Positions 26,922 to 36,970 of a DNA stretch of 64,000 bases are shown piece after piece. The notes below the pieces were generated by a model. That model was not told the DNA's origin and made no database searches. It worked only from the letters and a program-made list of their open reading frames with translations. Position numbers and translations under genes: made by a program. The stretch is from Croceicoccus sp. (lineage in GTDB: Bacteria; Pseudomonadota; Alphaproteobacteria; Sphingomonadales; Sphingomonadaceae). The stretch spans positions 1-64,000 of the forward strand of contig NZMY01000027.1 in NCBI GenBank assembly GCA_002694745.1, written 5' to 3'. Numbering within the stretch: position 1 is the first letter of the stretch; each line of letters starts with the position of its first letter.

Positions 26922-28138
26922 CGCCGCTCCTCCATCGACCTGGGCGCAACCTTGGTGGCGGCGGGTGCGGCGGATTTGGCCATTGCGGGCTGTGACTTCT
27001 CCATGCGGATCACGTCCATCATGGGCGTGCCGCCAAAGCTTTCGACCAGATCCGCAAGATCGCGCGCCGCATCCGGGCGGCCGCAGATCCACGAACGATG
27101 CGCCGCATTGGCCAGCGTTTCGGGTTCCTCCGCCATCGCCGTCATCTGCGCGGCCAGCGCCTCTGGCGTGAAGTCGGGTTCGGGAATGGCGCGCGCGCCG
27201 CCCGCCTCGGCCATTTCGCGGGCGTTGGCGGTCTGGTGGTCGTCCATCGCGATGGCCAGCGGGATCAGGATCGCGGGTCGGCCCACCGCGGTCAGCTCGG
27301 CAATGGTCGAGGCGCCCGCGCGGCCCACGAACAGATGCGCATCGGCCAGACGCTCTGCCATGTCCTCGAAATAGGTGCCCAGTTCGGCGGGGATACCGCT
27401 GTCGGCATAGGCGGCGCGCACCTGCTCGATATCCTCGGGACGGCATTGCTGCGTCACCTGCAGGCGGTGGCGCAGATCCTCGGGCAATTGGGCAAAGCCT
27501 GCCGGGACCACGCGGCTGAGAATGCGCGCGCCCTGGCTGCCGCCGGTCACCAATACGCGCAGCAGGCCCTCCTTGAAGAACGGCGGGAAAGGCCGGTCGC
27601 GCAGCGCCAGCACTTCCTGCCGCACGGGATTGCCGATCAGATGGATCCGGTCCGCCGCCTTGGCGGGCATGCGGTCGATCTTTTCATAGGCGGTCGCGAT
27701 GGCCGCCGCGCTGCCGGCGAAAAAGCGGTTCACCCGGCCCAGCACCGCGTTCTGTTCGTGGATCACGAAGGGCACGCCCGCCGCCTTTGCCGCCAGCATG
27801 GTGGGCATCGCGGGATAGCCGCCGAAACCGACGACGCAGGCGGGCTCCATCTCGCGCATGATGCGCAGCGCCATGCGGCGGCCCTTGCGGATCGCGTTGA
27901 GGCCGCGGATCTTGCCGACAATGCCGCCGTCCATGCGTCCGGCGGGCAGGACGAAGGCCTCCATGCCCGCTGGCTTGCCGGGAATCGCCTCGCCCCGCGT
28001 GTCGGTGACCAGCGCAACCTTGTGACCGCGCGCGATCAGCTCGATCGCCAGCGCGAAGGCGGGGATCATGTGGCCGCCGGTGCCCCCGGCTGCCAGAATA
28101 TAGTGGCGGGTCGCGCGCGGCGCGGCCTGCTTCGTCAT
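26918..28138 (-). CDS. murG: UDP-GlcNAc:lipid I N-acetylglucosaminyltransferase MurG
   Basis: A peripheral inner-membrane glycosyltransferase of 406 residues that converts lipid I to lipid II. It shows the N-terminal [10 protein letters not shown] loop (18-27), [15 protein letters not shown], the [12 protein letters not shown] acceptor loop, and the C-terminal donor site with TGGSQGA and [11 protein letters not shown]. It carries an unusual tail of about 35 residues (Ala/Lys/Pro-rich) beyond the family end. Starts and stops overlap ftsW and murC by 4 bases each. Confidence 0.96.
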   Translation of the reverse strand: MTKQAAPRATRHYILAAGGTGGHMIPAFALAIELIARGHKVALVTDTRGEAIPGKPAGMEAFVLPAGRMDGGIVGKIRGLNAIRKGRRMALRIMREMEPACVVGFGGYPAMPTMLAAKAAGVPFVIHEQNAVLGRVNRFFAGSAAAIATAYEKIDRMPAKAADRIHLIGNPVRQEVLALRDRPFPPFFKEGLLRVLVTGGSQGARILSRVVPAGFAQLPEDLRHRLQVTQQCRPEDIEQVRAAYADSGIPAELGTYFEDMAERLADAHLFVGRAGASTIAELTAVGRPAILIPLAIAMDDHQTANAREMAEAGGARAIPEPDFTPEALAAQMTAMAEEPETLANAAHRSWICGRPDAARDLADLVESFGGTPMMDVIRMEKSQPAMAKSAAPAATKVAPRSMEERR

Positions 28139-29355
28139 CGTCTCATACCTCCATGGCCGACGGGCAGGCCGTCGCGCGTCAGGAACGGATTGCGCCGCGT
28201 CACCGCCAGCAGCAGGCCAACGGTCAGGCACAATGCGATCATGGACGAGCCGCCATAGCTGATCAGCGGAAGGGTCATGCCCTTGGAGGGGAACAGTTGC
28301 AGGTTCACCGCGATATTGATGAACGCTTGCCCGCCCAGCAAGGACGCAAGGCCGGTGCCCGCAAGGATCGTGAACAGGTCTTCCTCGTCCTTCAGGCGCC
28401 ACAGCACGCGCACGACCAATGCGCAATAGAGAAGCGCGATGGCGCTGACCGCCAGCAGGCCGAATTCCTCGCCGATCACGGAGAGGATATAGTCGGTATG
28501 CGCCTCGGGCAGCGAATTCTTGCGCGAGCCCATCCACAGGCCCTGCCCGAACCATCCGCCCGAAAGCATCGTGCGGCGGGCGAGATCGACCTGGCTATAG
28601 GCCTCGCTTCCGCCCAGAAACGCGTCGATGCGGTGGCGCGCATTGTCATAGAAGAAATAGGCCGCGATCACGATCGAGAAGATCAGCCCGACCGCGATGC
28701 CGATGCGCTGCACCGGCAGGCCCGCCGTGATGACGAGGACGAGGCACACGCCCGCCAGCAGCATCGCGGTGCCGAAATCAGGCTGGAGCATCAGCAGCCC
28801 GACCGAGGCGAGCAGTACGCCAAAGCAGATGCCGATCACCGGGATCTGCGGATCGCGTACCCGCCACGACAGGATCCACGCCAGCAGGATGGTATAGGCC
28901 GGCTTGTAGAATTCCGACGGCTGGAACGAAGCGCCCAGATTGATCCAGCGCCTTGCGCCATTGATTTCGTGCCCGACGAAAGGCGTCACGATCAGCAGCA
29001 GGAACATGCCGCCCGCCAGCAGGATCGCGCCGCGCCGCGCATTTTCGCGTGAGAGCATCGACGATCCGAACATCACCGACAGCCCCATCGTCAGCCATGC
29101 CAGGTGCTGCTTGAAGAACATCAGCTCGTCCAGCGTCTTGGCCGCGGTGGACAGGCGGTGCGCGCTGGCCGCCGAGCCTGCGGCGACGCCGACGATGCCG
29201 ATGCCCATCAGCGTGAGGACGAGGATCAGGATCACGCGGTCGATCTCGCGCCACCAGATCGTCAGATCGTGGATCCGGCCCTTGCGGCGGCGCGGCGTGC
29301 GCGCAACAATATGGACGCCGTCCGCGCCGCGTTCGAAATGGGGTGCAACGCTCAT
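28135..29355 (-). CDS. ftsW: Septal peptidoglycan glycosyltransferase FtsW
   Basis: A polytopic SEDS-family protein of 406 residues with about ten transmembrane helices. It polymerises lipid II at the division septum together with FtsI. Signature segments are GHEINGARRWINLG, FQPSEFYKPA, LLMLQPDFGTAML and PLISYGGSSM near the C-terminus. The cytoplasmic N-terminus (1-40) is basic. It lies between murD and murG with 4-base overlaps on both sides. Confidence 0.96.
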   Translation of the reverse strand: MSVAPHFERGADGVHIVARTPRRRKGRIHDLTIWWREIDRVILILVLTLMGIGIVGVAAGSAASAHRLSTAAKTLDELMFFKQHLAWLTMGLSVMFGSSMLSRENARRGAILLAGGMFLLLIVTPFVGHEINGARRWINLGASFQPSEFYKPAYTILLAWILSWRVRDPQIPVIGICFGVLLASVGLLMLQPDFGTAMLLAGVCLVLVITAGLPVQRIGIAVGLIFSIVIAAYFFYDNARHRIDAFLGGSEAYSQVDLARRTMLSGGWFGQGLWMGSRKNSLPEAHTDYILSVIGEEFGLLAVSAIALLYCALVVRVLWRLKDEEDLFTILAGTGLASLLGGQAFINIAVNLQLFPSKGMTLPLISYGGSSMIALCLTVGLLLAVTRRNPFLTRDGLPVGHGGMRR

Positions 29356-30749
29356 GGATTGGCCTCCCCGGGATCGCTGCCTTCGGCCAGCATGGCGACA
29401 AGGCTGGCAAAGGCCTCGCCCCGTTTCTCGTAATCGCGGAACTGGTCGAAACTGGCGCAGGCGGGCGACAGCAGCACCACGTCGCCGGGCCGGGCGGCGG
29501 CGGCGGCGGCACGCACGGCCTCGCCCATCATCTCGGACCGCTGTACGGGCACGCGGCCTTCCAGCAGGCGGGTGAACATGGGCCCTGCCTCGCCGATGGT
29601 ATAGGCGGCGGCGACATTGCCCAGCATCGCCTCGCACTCGGCCAGCGTGTCGCCCTTGGGCAGCCCGCCGACGATCCAGTGCACGCGCGGGCGGCCTTCA
29701 CGCGGCGGGAACGCGGCAAGCGCGGGCGCGGTGGAGGCGGGATTGGTCGCCTTGGAATCGTTGACGAAGGCGACACCGCCGACTTCGCCCACCTGTTCCA
29801 TGCGGTGCGGCAGGCCGCGAAAGCTCTTCAGCCCCTCGACGATCGCCGCTTCCTCGACCCCGAAGCGGCGCGCGATGGCCACGGCGGCGGCGGCATTGCC
29901 GCGATTATGCGGACCCTGCAGCGAGGGCCAGTCGGCGGGCGTGCCGGGCAGGGTCACATCCTCGATCACCACGGGCGAGCGATGCGACAGCGCCCGCGCG
30001 ACCGACGGGAGCGACAGGCTGGCGCGGTCGACCAGCGCCATGGCGCGCGCTTCCTGCATGCCGAACAAGCGTACCTTGCTCTCGGTATAGGCCTCGAAAC
30101 TGCCGTCATAGCGGTCGAGATGATCGGGCGAGACATTGAGGATGGCCGCAGCCTCGCACGACAGGCTGGCGGTGATGTCGATCTGATAGCTCGACAGTTC
30201 GAACACATAGATCGCGGGGCCCTTGTCATTGGGCTGCAGCGCGTCGGTCGACAGAACGGGAATGCCGATATTGCCGCCCAGCCGGGTCGAGAAACCGGCG
30301 GTCTTCAGCAGATGATGCAGCAGCGCGCAGGTCGTCGACTTGCCATTGGTGCCGGTGATGCCCGCCACCTTGTGCGGCGGCAAGGCGCTGCGGGCCTGCG
30401 CGAAGAGTTCGATATCGCCGATGATGGCGACGCCGGTCGCGCGCGCCACCTCTGTAATCGGATGACGGTTGAGCGGGACGCCTGGCGACACCACGATCCC
30501 GTCGAACCCGGCGACCGAGAAGCGGTCGATCTCGGCCACGCGCAGCAGGCCGCGGCAGTCCCCGGCGATCTGTTCGGCCAGGCGGCGGGCCTCAGGGTCG
30601 CGGTCCCAGGCGAGCACGCGCGCACCCGCGTCGCAAAGCGCGCGGATCGAGGCCATGCCGGTGCGCGCCAGCCCCAGAACGGCGTAGTTGCGCCCCGCGA
30701 ATATGCCGGGCGGCAATATGCCCGAAGGGGGAGAGGCGCCGCCGGTCAT
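29352..30749 (-). CDS. murD: UDP-N-acetylmuramoyl-L-alanine--D-glutamate ligase MurD
   Basis: A Mur ligase of 465 residues that adds D-Glu to UDP-MurNAc-L-Ala. Shown by the N-terminal Rossmann motif [10 protein letters not shown], the P-loop GTNGKSTT (133-140), the ELSSYQID segment, [11 protein letters not shown] and the C-terminal [13 protein letters not shown] motif typical of MurD. The start ATG at 30749 overlaps the mraY stop by 4 bases, and the stop overlaps ftsW by 4 bases. Confidence 0.97.
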   Translation of the reverse strand: MTGGASPPSGILPPGIFAGRNYAVLGLARTGMASIRALCDAGARVLAWDRDPEARRLAEQIAGDCRGLLRVAEIDRFSVAGFDGIVVSPGVPLNRHPITEVARATGVAIIGDIELFAQARSALPPHKVAGITGTNGKSTTCALLHHLLKTAGFSTRLGGNIGIPVLSTDALQPNDKGPAIYVFELSSYQIDITASLSCEAAAILNVSPDHLDRYDGSFEAYTESKVRLFGMQEARAMALVDRASLSLPSVARALSHRSPVVIEDVTLPGTPADWPSLQGPHNRGNAAAAVAIARRFGVEEAAIVEGLKSFRGLPHRMEQVGEVGGVAFVNDSKATNPASTAPALAAFPPREGRPRVHWIVGGLPKGDTLAECEAMLGNVAAAYTIGEAGPMFTRLLEGRVPVQRSEMMGEAVRAAAAAARPGDVVLLSPACASFDQFRDYEKRGEAFASLVAMLAEGSDPGEANP

Positions 30750-31807
30750 CGCACCTTCAATGTCGCAAGGCCGATCACGGCAAGCACGATCGCCACGATC
30801 CAGAAGCGCACGACCACGGTGGATTCGGCCCAGCCCTTCTGCTCGAAATGGTGATGGATCGGGGCCATGCGGAACACGCGCTTGCCGGTCCGCTTGTACC
30901 AGAACACCTGCACGATGACCGACACCGCCTCCAGCACGAAGAGGCCGCCGACGATGGCCAGCACCACTTCGTGATGCGCGGCGACCGCGATGGTGCCGAG
31001 TGCGCCGCCCAGTGCCAGCGAACCGGTGTCGCCCATGAACACGGCGGCGGGCGGCGCGTTGAACCACAGGAACGCAAGCCCCGCCCCGATGATGGCGGCG
31101 CATAATATGGCAAGCTCGCCCGCTCCCTCGACATAAGGAATGCCGAGATATTCCGAATAATCGGCGCGGCCGACCAGATAGGCGATGATCGCGAACGTGC
31201 CGCTGGCGATGATGACCGGCATGATGGCCAGCCCGTCGAGCCCGTCGGTCAGGTTCACCGCATTGCCCGCGCCCACGATGACGAAGGCGGCGAAGATGTA
31301 ATAGAACGGCCCCAGCGGCACGCCAAAGCCGACGAAGGGCAGGTAAAGCGTCGTTTCGCGCACCACCAGCCAGGCGGCGAGGCCCGCGATCAGGAATTCG
31401 CCCGCCAGCCGGACCTTGCCCGACACGCCCTTGTGGCTGGCCTTGCGGACCTTGTCATAATCGTCGAGGAAACCGATCAGACCGAAACCCAGCGTGACCG
31501 CGATGCAGGCCCACACCGCCCAGTTGGTCAGGTCCATCCACAGGAACATCGAAACCGACACCGCCGCCATGATCAGCAGCCCGCCCATGGTGGGCGTGCC
31601 GCGCTTGGCCAGATGCGTCTGCGGGCCGTCCAGCCGGATCGGCTGACCCTTGCCCTGCCGCACGCGCAGCAGATCGATGAAACGCGGGCCGATCATCAGC
31701 CCGATCGCCAGCGCCGTCAGCAGGCAAGCGCCCGCGCGAAAGCTCTGGTATCGGACGAGATTGGCCAGCCCTTCGAATTCGAGCCACTGGGCGATCAGGT
31801 ACAGCAT
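30746..31807 (-). CDS. mraY: Phospho-N-acetylmuramoyl-pentapeptide-transferase MraY
   Basis: A ten-helix inner-membrane enzyme of 353 residues that transfers phospho-MurNAc-pentapeptide to undecaprenyl phosphate, forming lipid I. Conserved motifs: [17 protein letters not shown] (Asp pair), [21 protein letters not shown] and the histidine triad MAPIHHHFE near the C-terminus. A strong GAGGAG ribosome binding site lies 5 bases before the ATG at 31807. This is the only gene in the run with a sizeable upstream gap (141 bases), so it relies on its own initiation signal. Confidence 0.97.
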   Translation of the reverse strand: MLYLIAQWLEFEGLANLVRYQSFRAGACLLTALAIGLMIGPRFIDLLRVRQGKGQPIRLDGPQTHLAKRGTPTMGGLLIMAAVSVSMFLWMDLTNWAVWACIAVTLGFGLIGFLDDYDKVRKASHKGVSGKVRLAGEFLIAGLAAWLVVRETTLYLPFVGFGVPLGPFYYIFAAFVIVGAGNAVNLTDGLDGLAIMPVIIASGTFAIIAYLVGRADYSEYLGIPYVEGAGELAILCAAIIGAGLAFLWFNAPPAAVFMGDTGSLALGGALGTIAVAAHHEVVLAIVGGLFVLEAVSVIVQVFWYKRTGKRVFRMAPIHHHFEQKGWAESTVVVRFWIVAIVLAVIGLATLKVR

Positions 31808-31948
31808 TCGCGCTCCTCAGGCACCGCGATATTGTTGCGGCTACGCAGCCATAGGCAATGGGCCATGCCAACGGCCATGTGAAGCGCCCCCCTCAGCATT
31901 TCCCCACCTGAACGAGAGCCGAACCGGCGACCCGCGCAGGCCGGACGA

Positions 31949-32986
31949 TCAGACCGCCACGGCGAGCGGCGCCTCTTCCTCTTCCACGTGGCCGCAAAGC
32001 GCCAGCGCAGCCGCGCCGAGCGACGCGCCGCACGCGCGCATCGCGCCCATGATCGCCAGCGAGTCGAGGACGTCGGCATCCTCGAACAGGCCTTCGGACA
32101 GCGACCAGCACATCGCACGGCCCATCATGTCGGCGGTGACGAGGGTGGTTCCATCCTCCATCGTCACCGTGTCGATCAGGCGAATATCGGCGCTGGGCTT
32201 CCGGCCATAGCCATAGACCTGCGCGCCCGCGTCCAGGGCGGCCGCGCGCCATGCGGCGAAGTCGCAGCTGTCGGCAGGCAGCACGGCGGCACCGCCCTGC
32301 TGCAGCGTGGCGGAAATCGCTTCGCCGACGGCGTGATCGAGATGGCTGCCCGACACGAACAGATGGGGGCGCAGCGCGCGCGCATCGTCGGCATTGTCGA
32401 GCGTGAACAGGGCATGGTTGCGGTCCGCCGCCAGCGTGCACAGCGACGCCGCCATGCCGAGATCCGCGTCGGCGATCCACGCCATGCCGCGGCTTGCGCG
32501 GTCGAGCGCGTCATGCAGCACGACATCGATCATCGAACCCGCGCCGAACCCGGCCAGCGCGGTCATCGTGGCGCGCGACCGATTGCGCGAGGCACGCGCG
32601 ATGCGTGCGAGCGCCATGTGCAGATCGTCGACCAGCACATGCGGTCCGCGCAGCTTGTGAACCGACAGGCAGCCCGCCGCGCCGTTCTGCAGCGCGGCCA
32701 TGGCATCGACCTCGCCCTGCGCGACATAGAGCGAGCCGCGCTGCACCTCGCCGGGCGCGAATGCGACGTGATTGGCCGCGAAATCGCCATGCACCGTGCC
32801 GTCCGCCGCCATCGCCAGCGTATGGGCGCGCCACAAGGGGCGCTCGCCGCCCGCATCGCTTTCCTCGATAATGGCCATGCGGGTCGCGTCCGGAACGGGC
32901 CGGATCGTTTTCAGAGCAGGGCTCTTCTGGACCGGACTTTTCAGGGCGGCGGTCTTGAGGACGGACTTCATCTGAGTTCCACTCAT
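31949..32986 (-). CDS. Degenerate MurF-like protein (P-loop and ligase domain lost)
   Basis: An intact 345-residue frame at the murF position of the dcw cluster, between murE and mraY. Residues about 50-135 match the MurF N-terminal domain (GTVHGDFAANHVAFAPGEVQ, GPHVLVDDLHMALARIARAS). The following segment aligns with the ATPase P-loop, but the expected GxxGKT is replaced by GFGAGS (146-151), losing the lysine. Residues 255-335 echo the end of the central domain (GYGRKPSADIRL, TLVTADMMGR, ALCG). The C-terminal ligase domain (about 110 residues) is missing. It is coupled to murE by ATGA. It cannot be an active ATP-dependent ligase by itself. It is inferred to be a pseudoenzyme or regulator; a true MurF must lie elsewhere. 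Confidence 0.8.
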   Translation of the reverse strand: MSGTQMKSVLKTAALKSPVQKSPALKTIRPVPDATRMAIIEESDAGGERPLWRAHTLAMAADGTVHGDFAANHVAFAPGEVQRGSLYVAQGEVDAMAALQNGAAGCLSVHKLRGPHVLVDDLHMALARIARASRNRSRATMTALAGFGAGSMIDVVLHDALDRASRGMAWIADADLGMAASLCTLAADRNHALFTLDNADDARALRPHLFVSGSHLDHAVGEAISATLQQGGAAVLPADSCDFAAWRAAALDAGAQVYGYGRKPSADIRLIDTVTMEDGTTLVTADMMGRAMCWSLSEGLFEDADVLDSLAIMGAMRACGASLGAAALALCGHVEEEEAPLAVAV

Positions 32987-34464
32987 GCTGCACACTCTCT
33001 TGCTACGGTGACGTCGTCGAAGGGGTGGACGCGGGTGGCTTCGCCGCGTCCATAAATCTGGCCCTGTTCGTGGCCCTTGCCGGCGATCAGGACGATATCG
33101 CCCTTGCCGGCCTGCTGCATCGCGGCGGCGATGGCTTCGCGCCGGCCTGCGATTTCGCTGATGTTGCTGGCGCCTTCCGCCCCGACCATGACGGCGGTGC
33201 GGATATGCGCAGGATCCTCGCCGCGCGGGTTGTCGTCGGTGACGATGGCGATATCGGCCTCGCGCGCGGCGATCGCGCCCATCGGTCCGCGCTTGCCGGT
33301 GTCGCGGTCGCCGCCCGCGCCGAACACGACGATCAGGCGGCCGTTCGCGCCGACGTGGGGGCGAAGCGCGGCGACGGCGGCCTGCAACGCTTCGGGCGTA
33401 TGGGCGTAATCGACATAGGCGGGCGCGCCCGCGCGGTTGATCGCGGCGCGTTCAAGCCGTCCGCGCACCGGCTGCAGCCGCGACATCGCGTCGAACACCT
33501 GCGCCGCGGCAGGCCCGGACGCATCGGCGGTGGCGAGGACGAGGCCCGCGGCGGTCAATGCATTGGCCGCCTGATAGGCACCGATCAGCGGCAGCCTGAC
33601 CTTGTAGTCCGCGCCGCCATAGGTAAGCGCCAGTTCCTGGCCCAGTTCGGTCGGATGGCGTCCATTCAGCCGGATACCCGCTTCGTCGGCACGATTGCCG
33701 ACCGTCAGAACGGAAAGGCCGCGCGCCTGCGCCCGCTCGATCGCCGCATCGCTGCGCGGATCGTCGGACCAGATCACCGCGTGGCCGCCGTCCGAGACGA
33801 CCTCGTCGAACAGCCGCATCTTGGCGGCGAAATAATCTTCCATGTCGGCGTGGTAGTCGAGGTGGTCGCGCGACAGATTGGTGAAGGCCCCCGCCGCGAC
33901 CCTCAGCCCCTCGTTCCGGAATTGCGAGAGGCCGTGGCTCGACGCTTCATAGGCGACATGGGTCACGCCTTCGCGCGCAAGCCCGGTCATGTTCGACAGG
34001 AAGGTCACGATGTCGGGCGTGGTGAGGCCGGTCGACACGCTCTCGTCCGGGGTGGTGACGCCCAGCGTGCCGATGCTGGCGGCCGAAAACCCGCACATGC
34101 GCCAGATCTGGCGCGTCATCTCCACGGTCGAGGTCTTGCCATTGGTGCCGGTGACCGCGACGATGGTGGCGGGCACGGGCACGAAGAACTGCGCCGCCAT
34201 GCGCGCAAAGGCGCGGCGGGGCATCGGGTCGGCTACATGGAGCGCGCCCTCGACCTTCGCATCGGGCCGGGCGACGACGGCGACCGCACCGCTTTCGACC
34301 GCGGCGGGAATGAAATCCTCGCCATTGACGCTGGCGCCCTGGAACGCGCCGAACACGGTACCGGGGGCGACCTTGCGGTGGTCGATGGCGAAACCGGTGA
34401 CGGGCGCGTCCGCCGCGCCGCCCGCATCCAGCCCCGCGCGTTCGAGAATGGCGGAGAGGCGCAT
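32983..34464 (-). CDS. murE: UDP-MurNAc-L-Ala-D-Glu--meso-diaminopimelate ligase MurE
   Basis: A Mur ligase of 493 residues that adds meso-diaminopimelate to the stem peptide. The N-terminal domain (1-100) has ITxDHR-like AIDHRKV. The P-loop GTNGKTST spans 106-113. The central part carries EASSHGLSQ and NLSRDHLDYH. The C-terminal domain has the DNPR motif (TDDNPRGEDP), which specifies diaminopimelate rather than lysine. The start overlaps the ftsI stop by one base; the stop overlaps the MurF-like gene by 4 bases. Confidence 0.97.
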   Translation of the reverse strand: MRLSAILERAGLDAGGAADAPVTGFAIDHRKVAPGTVFGAFQGASVNGEDFIPAAVESGAVAVVARPDAKVEGALHVADPMPRRAFARMAAQFFVPVPATIVAVTGTNGKTSTVEMTRQIWRMCGFSAASIGTLGVTTPDESVSTGLTTPDIVTFLSNMTGLAREGVTHVAYEASSHGLSQFRNEGLRVAAGAFTNLSRDHLDYHADMEDYFAAKMRLFDEVVSDGGHAVIWSDDPRSDAAIERAQARGLSVLTVGNRADEAGIRLNGRHPTELGQELALTYGGADYKVRLPLIGAYQAANALTAAGLVLATADASGPAAAQVFDAMSRLQPVRGRLERAAINRAGAPAYVDYAHTPEALQAAVAALRPHVGANGRLIVVFGAGGDRDTGKRGPMGAIAAREADIAIVTDDNPRGEDPAHIRTAVMVGAEGASNISEIAGRREAIAAAMQQAGKGDIVLIAGKGHEQGQIYGRGEATRVHPFDDVTVARECAA

Positions 34465-36272
34465 CAGTGCCCGCCCTTCCCGACCAGCGGACGCAGGTCC
34501 GTCAGGTCGATATCGCGGCTGTCGTCGGGAAAGACGCCCAGCATCGGGCCAATGCGCGGCACGACATTGCCGACGACCATCGCCGAATTCCACGCCGCGG
34601 TGCGCTGGTATGAGGTCGCGGCGGTGCCCTGAGGCTCGTCCATCATCGCGACGATCACATAGCGCGGATTGTCCATCGGGAACGCGCTGGCAAAGGTGGT
34701 GACGAGCGAGGTGCGCTTGTACCCGCCCGCGCCCGGCTTTTCCGCGCTGCCCGTCTTGCCGCCGATGCGAAAGCCCGGTGCGTCGGCCTTGCGGCCCGTG
34801 CCGTCGGTGACGATCATGCGCAGCATCTGGAGCATGCGCGCGCTGGTCGCCTCCTTGAACACGCGCCGGCCCTGCGGCACTTCGCCTGCGCCCAGCTTCT
34901 TCAGCGTGGCCGGACGCCAGATCCCGCCATTCACCATCGCGGCATAGGCGCTGGCGAGGTGCAGCGGCGTCACCGCGACACCGTGGCCATAGGACACGGT
35001 CATGGTGGTCAGGCGCGGCCATTCGCCCGAACGCCAGATCGGGAAACCGCGCGCGGGCAGTTCGATATAGGGCCGCTCGTTAAAGCCCAGATCTTCCATC
35101 TTGGCCTTCATGCGCGCCGACCCAAGCTCGTCCGCGATCTGCGCGGTGCCGATGTTGGACGAATGCATCAGGATCTCGGGCACGTTGAGCGATGCGCCGA
35201 GGCTGTGGCTGTCGCGGATCGAGAAGCGGCCTACGCGCAGCGGTGCGCCCGTCGGCCATCGGCGAGCCAGATTGCCGATGGTGCCCGCATCGATCGCAGC
35301 AGCGACGGTCAGCGGCTTGAACGTGGAACCGAGTTCGTAGACCTGGTTGGTCACGCGGTTGAACATCAGCTCCATGCCGCGTTCGTCGATATGGTTGGGA
35401 TCAAAGGTCGGCAGCGAGGCGAGCGCGACGACTTCGCCGGTGTCCACGTCCATGATGATCCCGCCCGCGCCCTTGGCCTGCGCCAGGCCCATCACGCGGT
35501 ACAGCTCGTCCTCAAGCGCAGCCTGCACCCGCGCATCGATGGCCAGCGCCACCGGCGCGCCGCGCGTGGCGGGGTCGGTCAGCGTCTTGTCGAACACTTC
35601 CTCCATGCCGACATGGCCGTTCCCGTCCGCGCCGACATAGCCCAGCACATGCGCCGCCAGCGTGCCTTCGGGGTAATAGCGGCTGGGTTCGGCGGGGGGA
35701 TTGAGCGCCGGTTCGCCGATGGCATGCACGCGATTGGCCTGTTCGGGCAGGATGCGGCGGCGCAAATACTGGCCCTTCCCGCTGGCGAGGCGGCGGGTCA
35801 GGTCCGCTTCGTCCATGTCGGGAAAGATCCTGACCAGCTCGGCCGCGATCTCGCTGGCCGGACGGGTCAGCGGTTCGCCGCCTTCCATCGCCTTGGGATT
35901 GAACCACAGCGCATAGCTCTTGAAATCGCGGGCGAGCGGGATGCCGTTGCGGTCGGTGATCTCGCCCCTGTCGGGCACCAGCAGGCTGGAACCGTTCGCA
36001 TGGGCGGTGTCGGCTTCGAACAGGCCCAGCATGCCGACGCGCAGCACCAGCACGGCGGTCGCGGCGGCGAAGATGAAGGCGATGGCGATGACGCGCATCC
36101 GCGCCATCTTCAGCGTTTCGGCGCGCAGGTTATAGCGGCGCGCGGGCGGCGGGGGCGCGAAGTCGTATTCGCCCGTACCAGCGGCAGGCGCAGCCGATCC
36201 GCCCAGCGCGCGAACGGCCGCGCCCCGCAGATCGGGCAGGTTGGCAGAGGGAAAGAGCGGCAGCGTGGCCAT
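34464..36272 (-). CDS. ftsI: Peptidoglycan D,D-transpeptidase FtsI (PBP3)
   Basis: A class B penicillin-binding protein of 602 residues that cross-links septal peptidoglycan. It has a cytoplasmic tail (1-58, Pro/Ala-rich), one transmembrane helix (about 60-82), a PBP dimerisation domain (about 95-250) and a transpeptidase domain with the active-site STFK (S316-K319), SSN (371-373) and KTGS (506-509). It pairs functionally with FtsW, encoded downstream. One-base overlaps join it to ftsL and murE. The 15-residue tail after VGNVVPRIG is acidic. Confidence 0.97.
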   Translation of the reverse strand: MATLPLFPSANLPDLRGAAVRALGGSAAPAAGTGEYDFAPPPPARRYNLRAETLKMARMRVIAIAFIFAAATAVLVLRVGMLGLFEADTAHANGSSLLVPDRGEITDRNGIPLARDFKSYALWFNPKAMEGGEPLTRPASEIAAELVRIFPDMDEADLTRRLASGKGQYLRRRILPEQANRVHAIGEPALNPPAEPSRYYPEGTLAAHVLGYVGADGNGHVGMEEVFDKTLTDPATRGAPVALAIDARVQAALEDELYRVMGLAQAKGAGGIIMDVDTGEVVALASLPTFDPNHIDERGMELMFNRVTNQVYELGSTFKPLTVAAAIDAGTIGNLARRWPTGAPLRVGRFSIRDSHSLGASLNVPEILMHSSNIGTAQIADELGSARMKAKMEDLGFNERPYIELPARGFPIWRSGEWPRLTTMTVSYGHGVAVTPLHLASAYAAMVNGGIWRPATLKKLGAGEVPQGRRVFKEATSARMLQMLRMIVTDGTGRKADAPGFRIGGKTGSAEKPGAGGYKRTSLVTTFASAFPMDNPRYVIVAMMDEPQGTAATSYQRTAAWNSAMVVGNVVPRIGPMLGVFPDDSRDIDLTDLRPLVGKGGH

Positions 36273-36970
36273 CAGTTGGACTGCGCTCCGGCCTGGGCGA
36301 CGACATTGTTGAAGTCGAAGCTTTCGGCGAACTGGCTGGCCGACCGCGGTGCGGGTTCGGGCGCGAGGCGGCGCGCGATCTCGGCGCGTTCGCCCGCGCT
36401 CAGCCGCGCAGGTGCGTCGGGGCGCGCGGCGGGAGACTTGGAGGCGCCGGGTGCGGCAGCGGCAAGGCGCACAGGTTCGTCGCGACCGGCCAGCGGCTTG
36501 GCGACGCGTTCGCTTGGGGGCGCGGCCTTCTCGTCGCGCGCGACCAGCTGGCGCATCATCTGCGGTGCGCTACGCTCTGCCGAAGCCAGCCTTGCGCCGT
36601 CGGATGAAGACGCCTGCGCGGCATCCGAGGCATCGGCCAGCAGCACCTCACCCGCACCCGATGGCGCGAGTTCGACGGGCTTGCCCAGCGCCGCCAGCTG
36701 TGTGCCGTCGGCGATGAACTGGCTGGCGTCGGGCGCGCGATATCCGAAGTCGACCTCGTTCCAGCGGGCGAGCTGTTGCTGCCGCGCGCGGGTCTGGAAT
36801 TCGGTTTCCAGGGTCGCGATCTCTTCCTGCACAAAAGTGATCTGCCGCTCGGTATCGGCGATGTCGCTCTTCACCGCGGTGACCTGCAGCATCAGCGCGA
36901 AACAGATGACGCCCGACACGCCCAGCACACCAGTCCAGAGGACGGAGTGGAAACGGTTGCGGTTGGTCAT
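36272..36970 (-). CDS. ftsL: FtsL-like cell division protein, C-terminally extended
   Basis: A bitopic protein of 232 residues in the ftsL position. It has a short basic N-terminus, a transmembrane helix (about 10-31), a short coiled coil (about 33-65, [20 protein letters not shown]), then a motif [16 protein letters not shown] and a long Ala/Pro/Arg-rich disordered tail (about 105-232). FtsL proteins of this family bind FtsB and activate FtsWI. Typical FtsL is about 100 residues, so the tail doubles its size. It overlaps rsmH by 4 bases and ftsI by 1. Confidence 0.85.
   Translation of the reverse strand: MTNRNRFHSVLWTGVLGVSGVICFALMLQVTAVKSDIADTERQITFVQEEIATLETEFQTRARQQQLARWNEVDFGYRAPDASQFIADGTQLAALGKPVELAPSGAGEVLLADASDAAQASSSDGARLASAERSAPQMMRQLVARDEKAAPPSERVAKPLAGRDEPVRLAAAAPGASKSPAARPDAPARLSAGERAEIARRLAPEPAPRSASQFAESFDFNNVVAQAGAQSN

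Noticed and set aside
31795-32118. Alternative minus-strand frame between the MurF-like gene and mraY
   Set aside because: It mostly overlaps the MurF-like frame out of phase; only its last 34 codons could be a separate small gene, which is mentioned as speculative.
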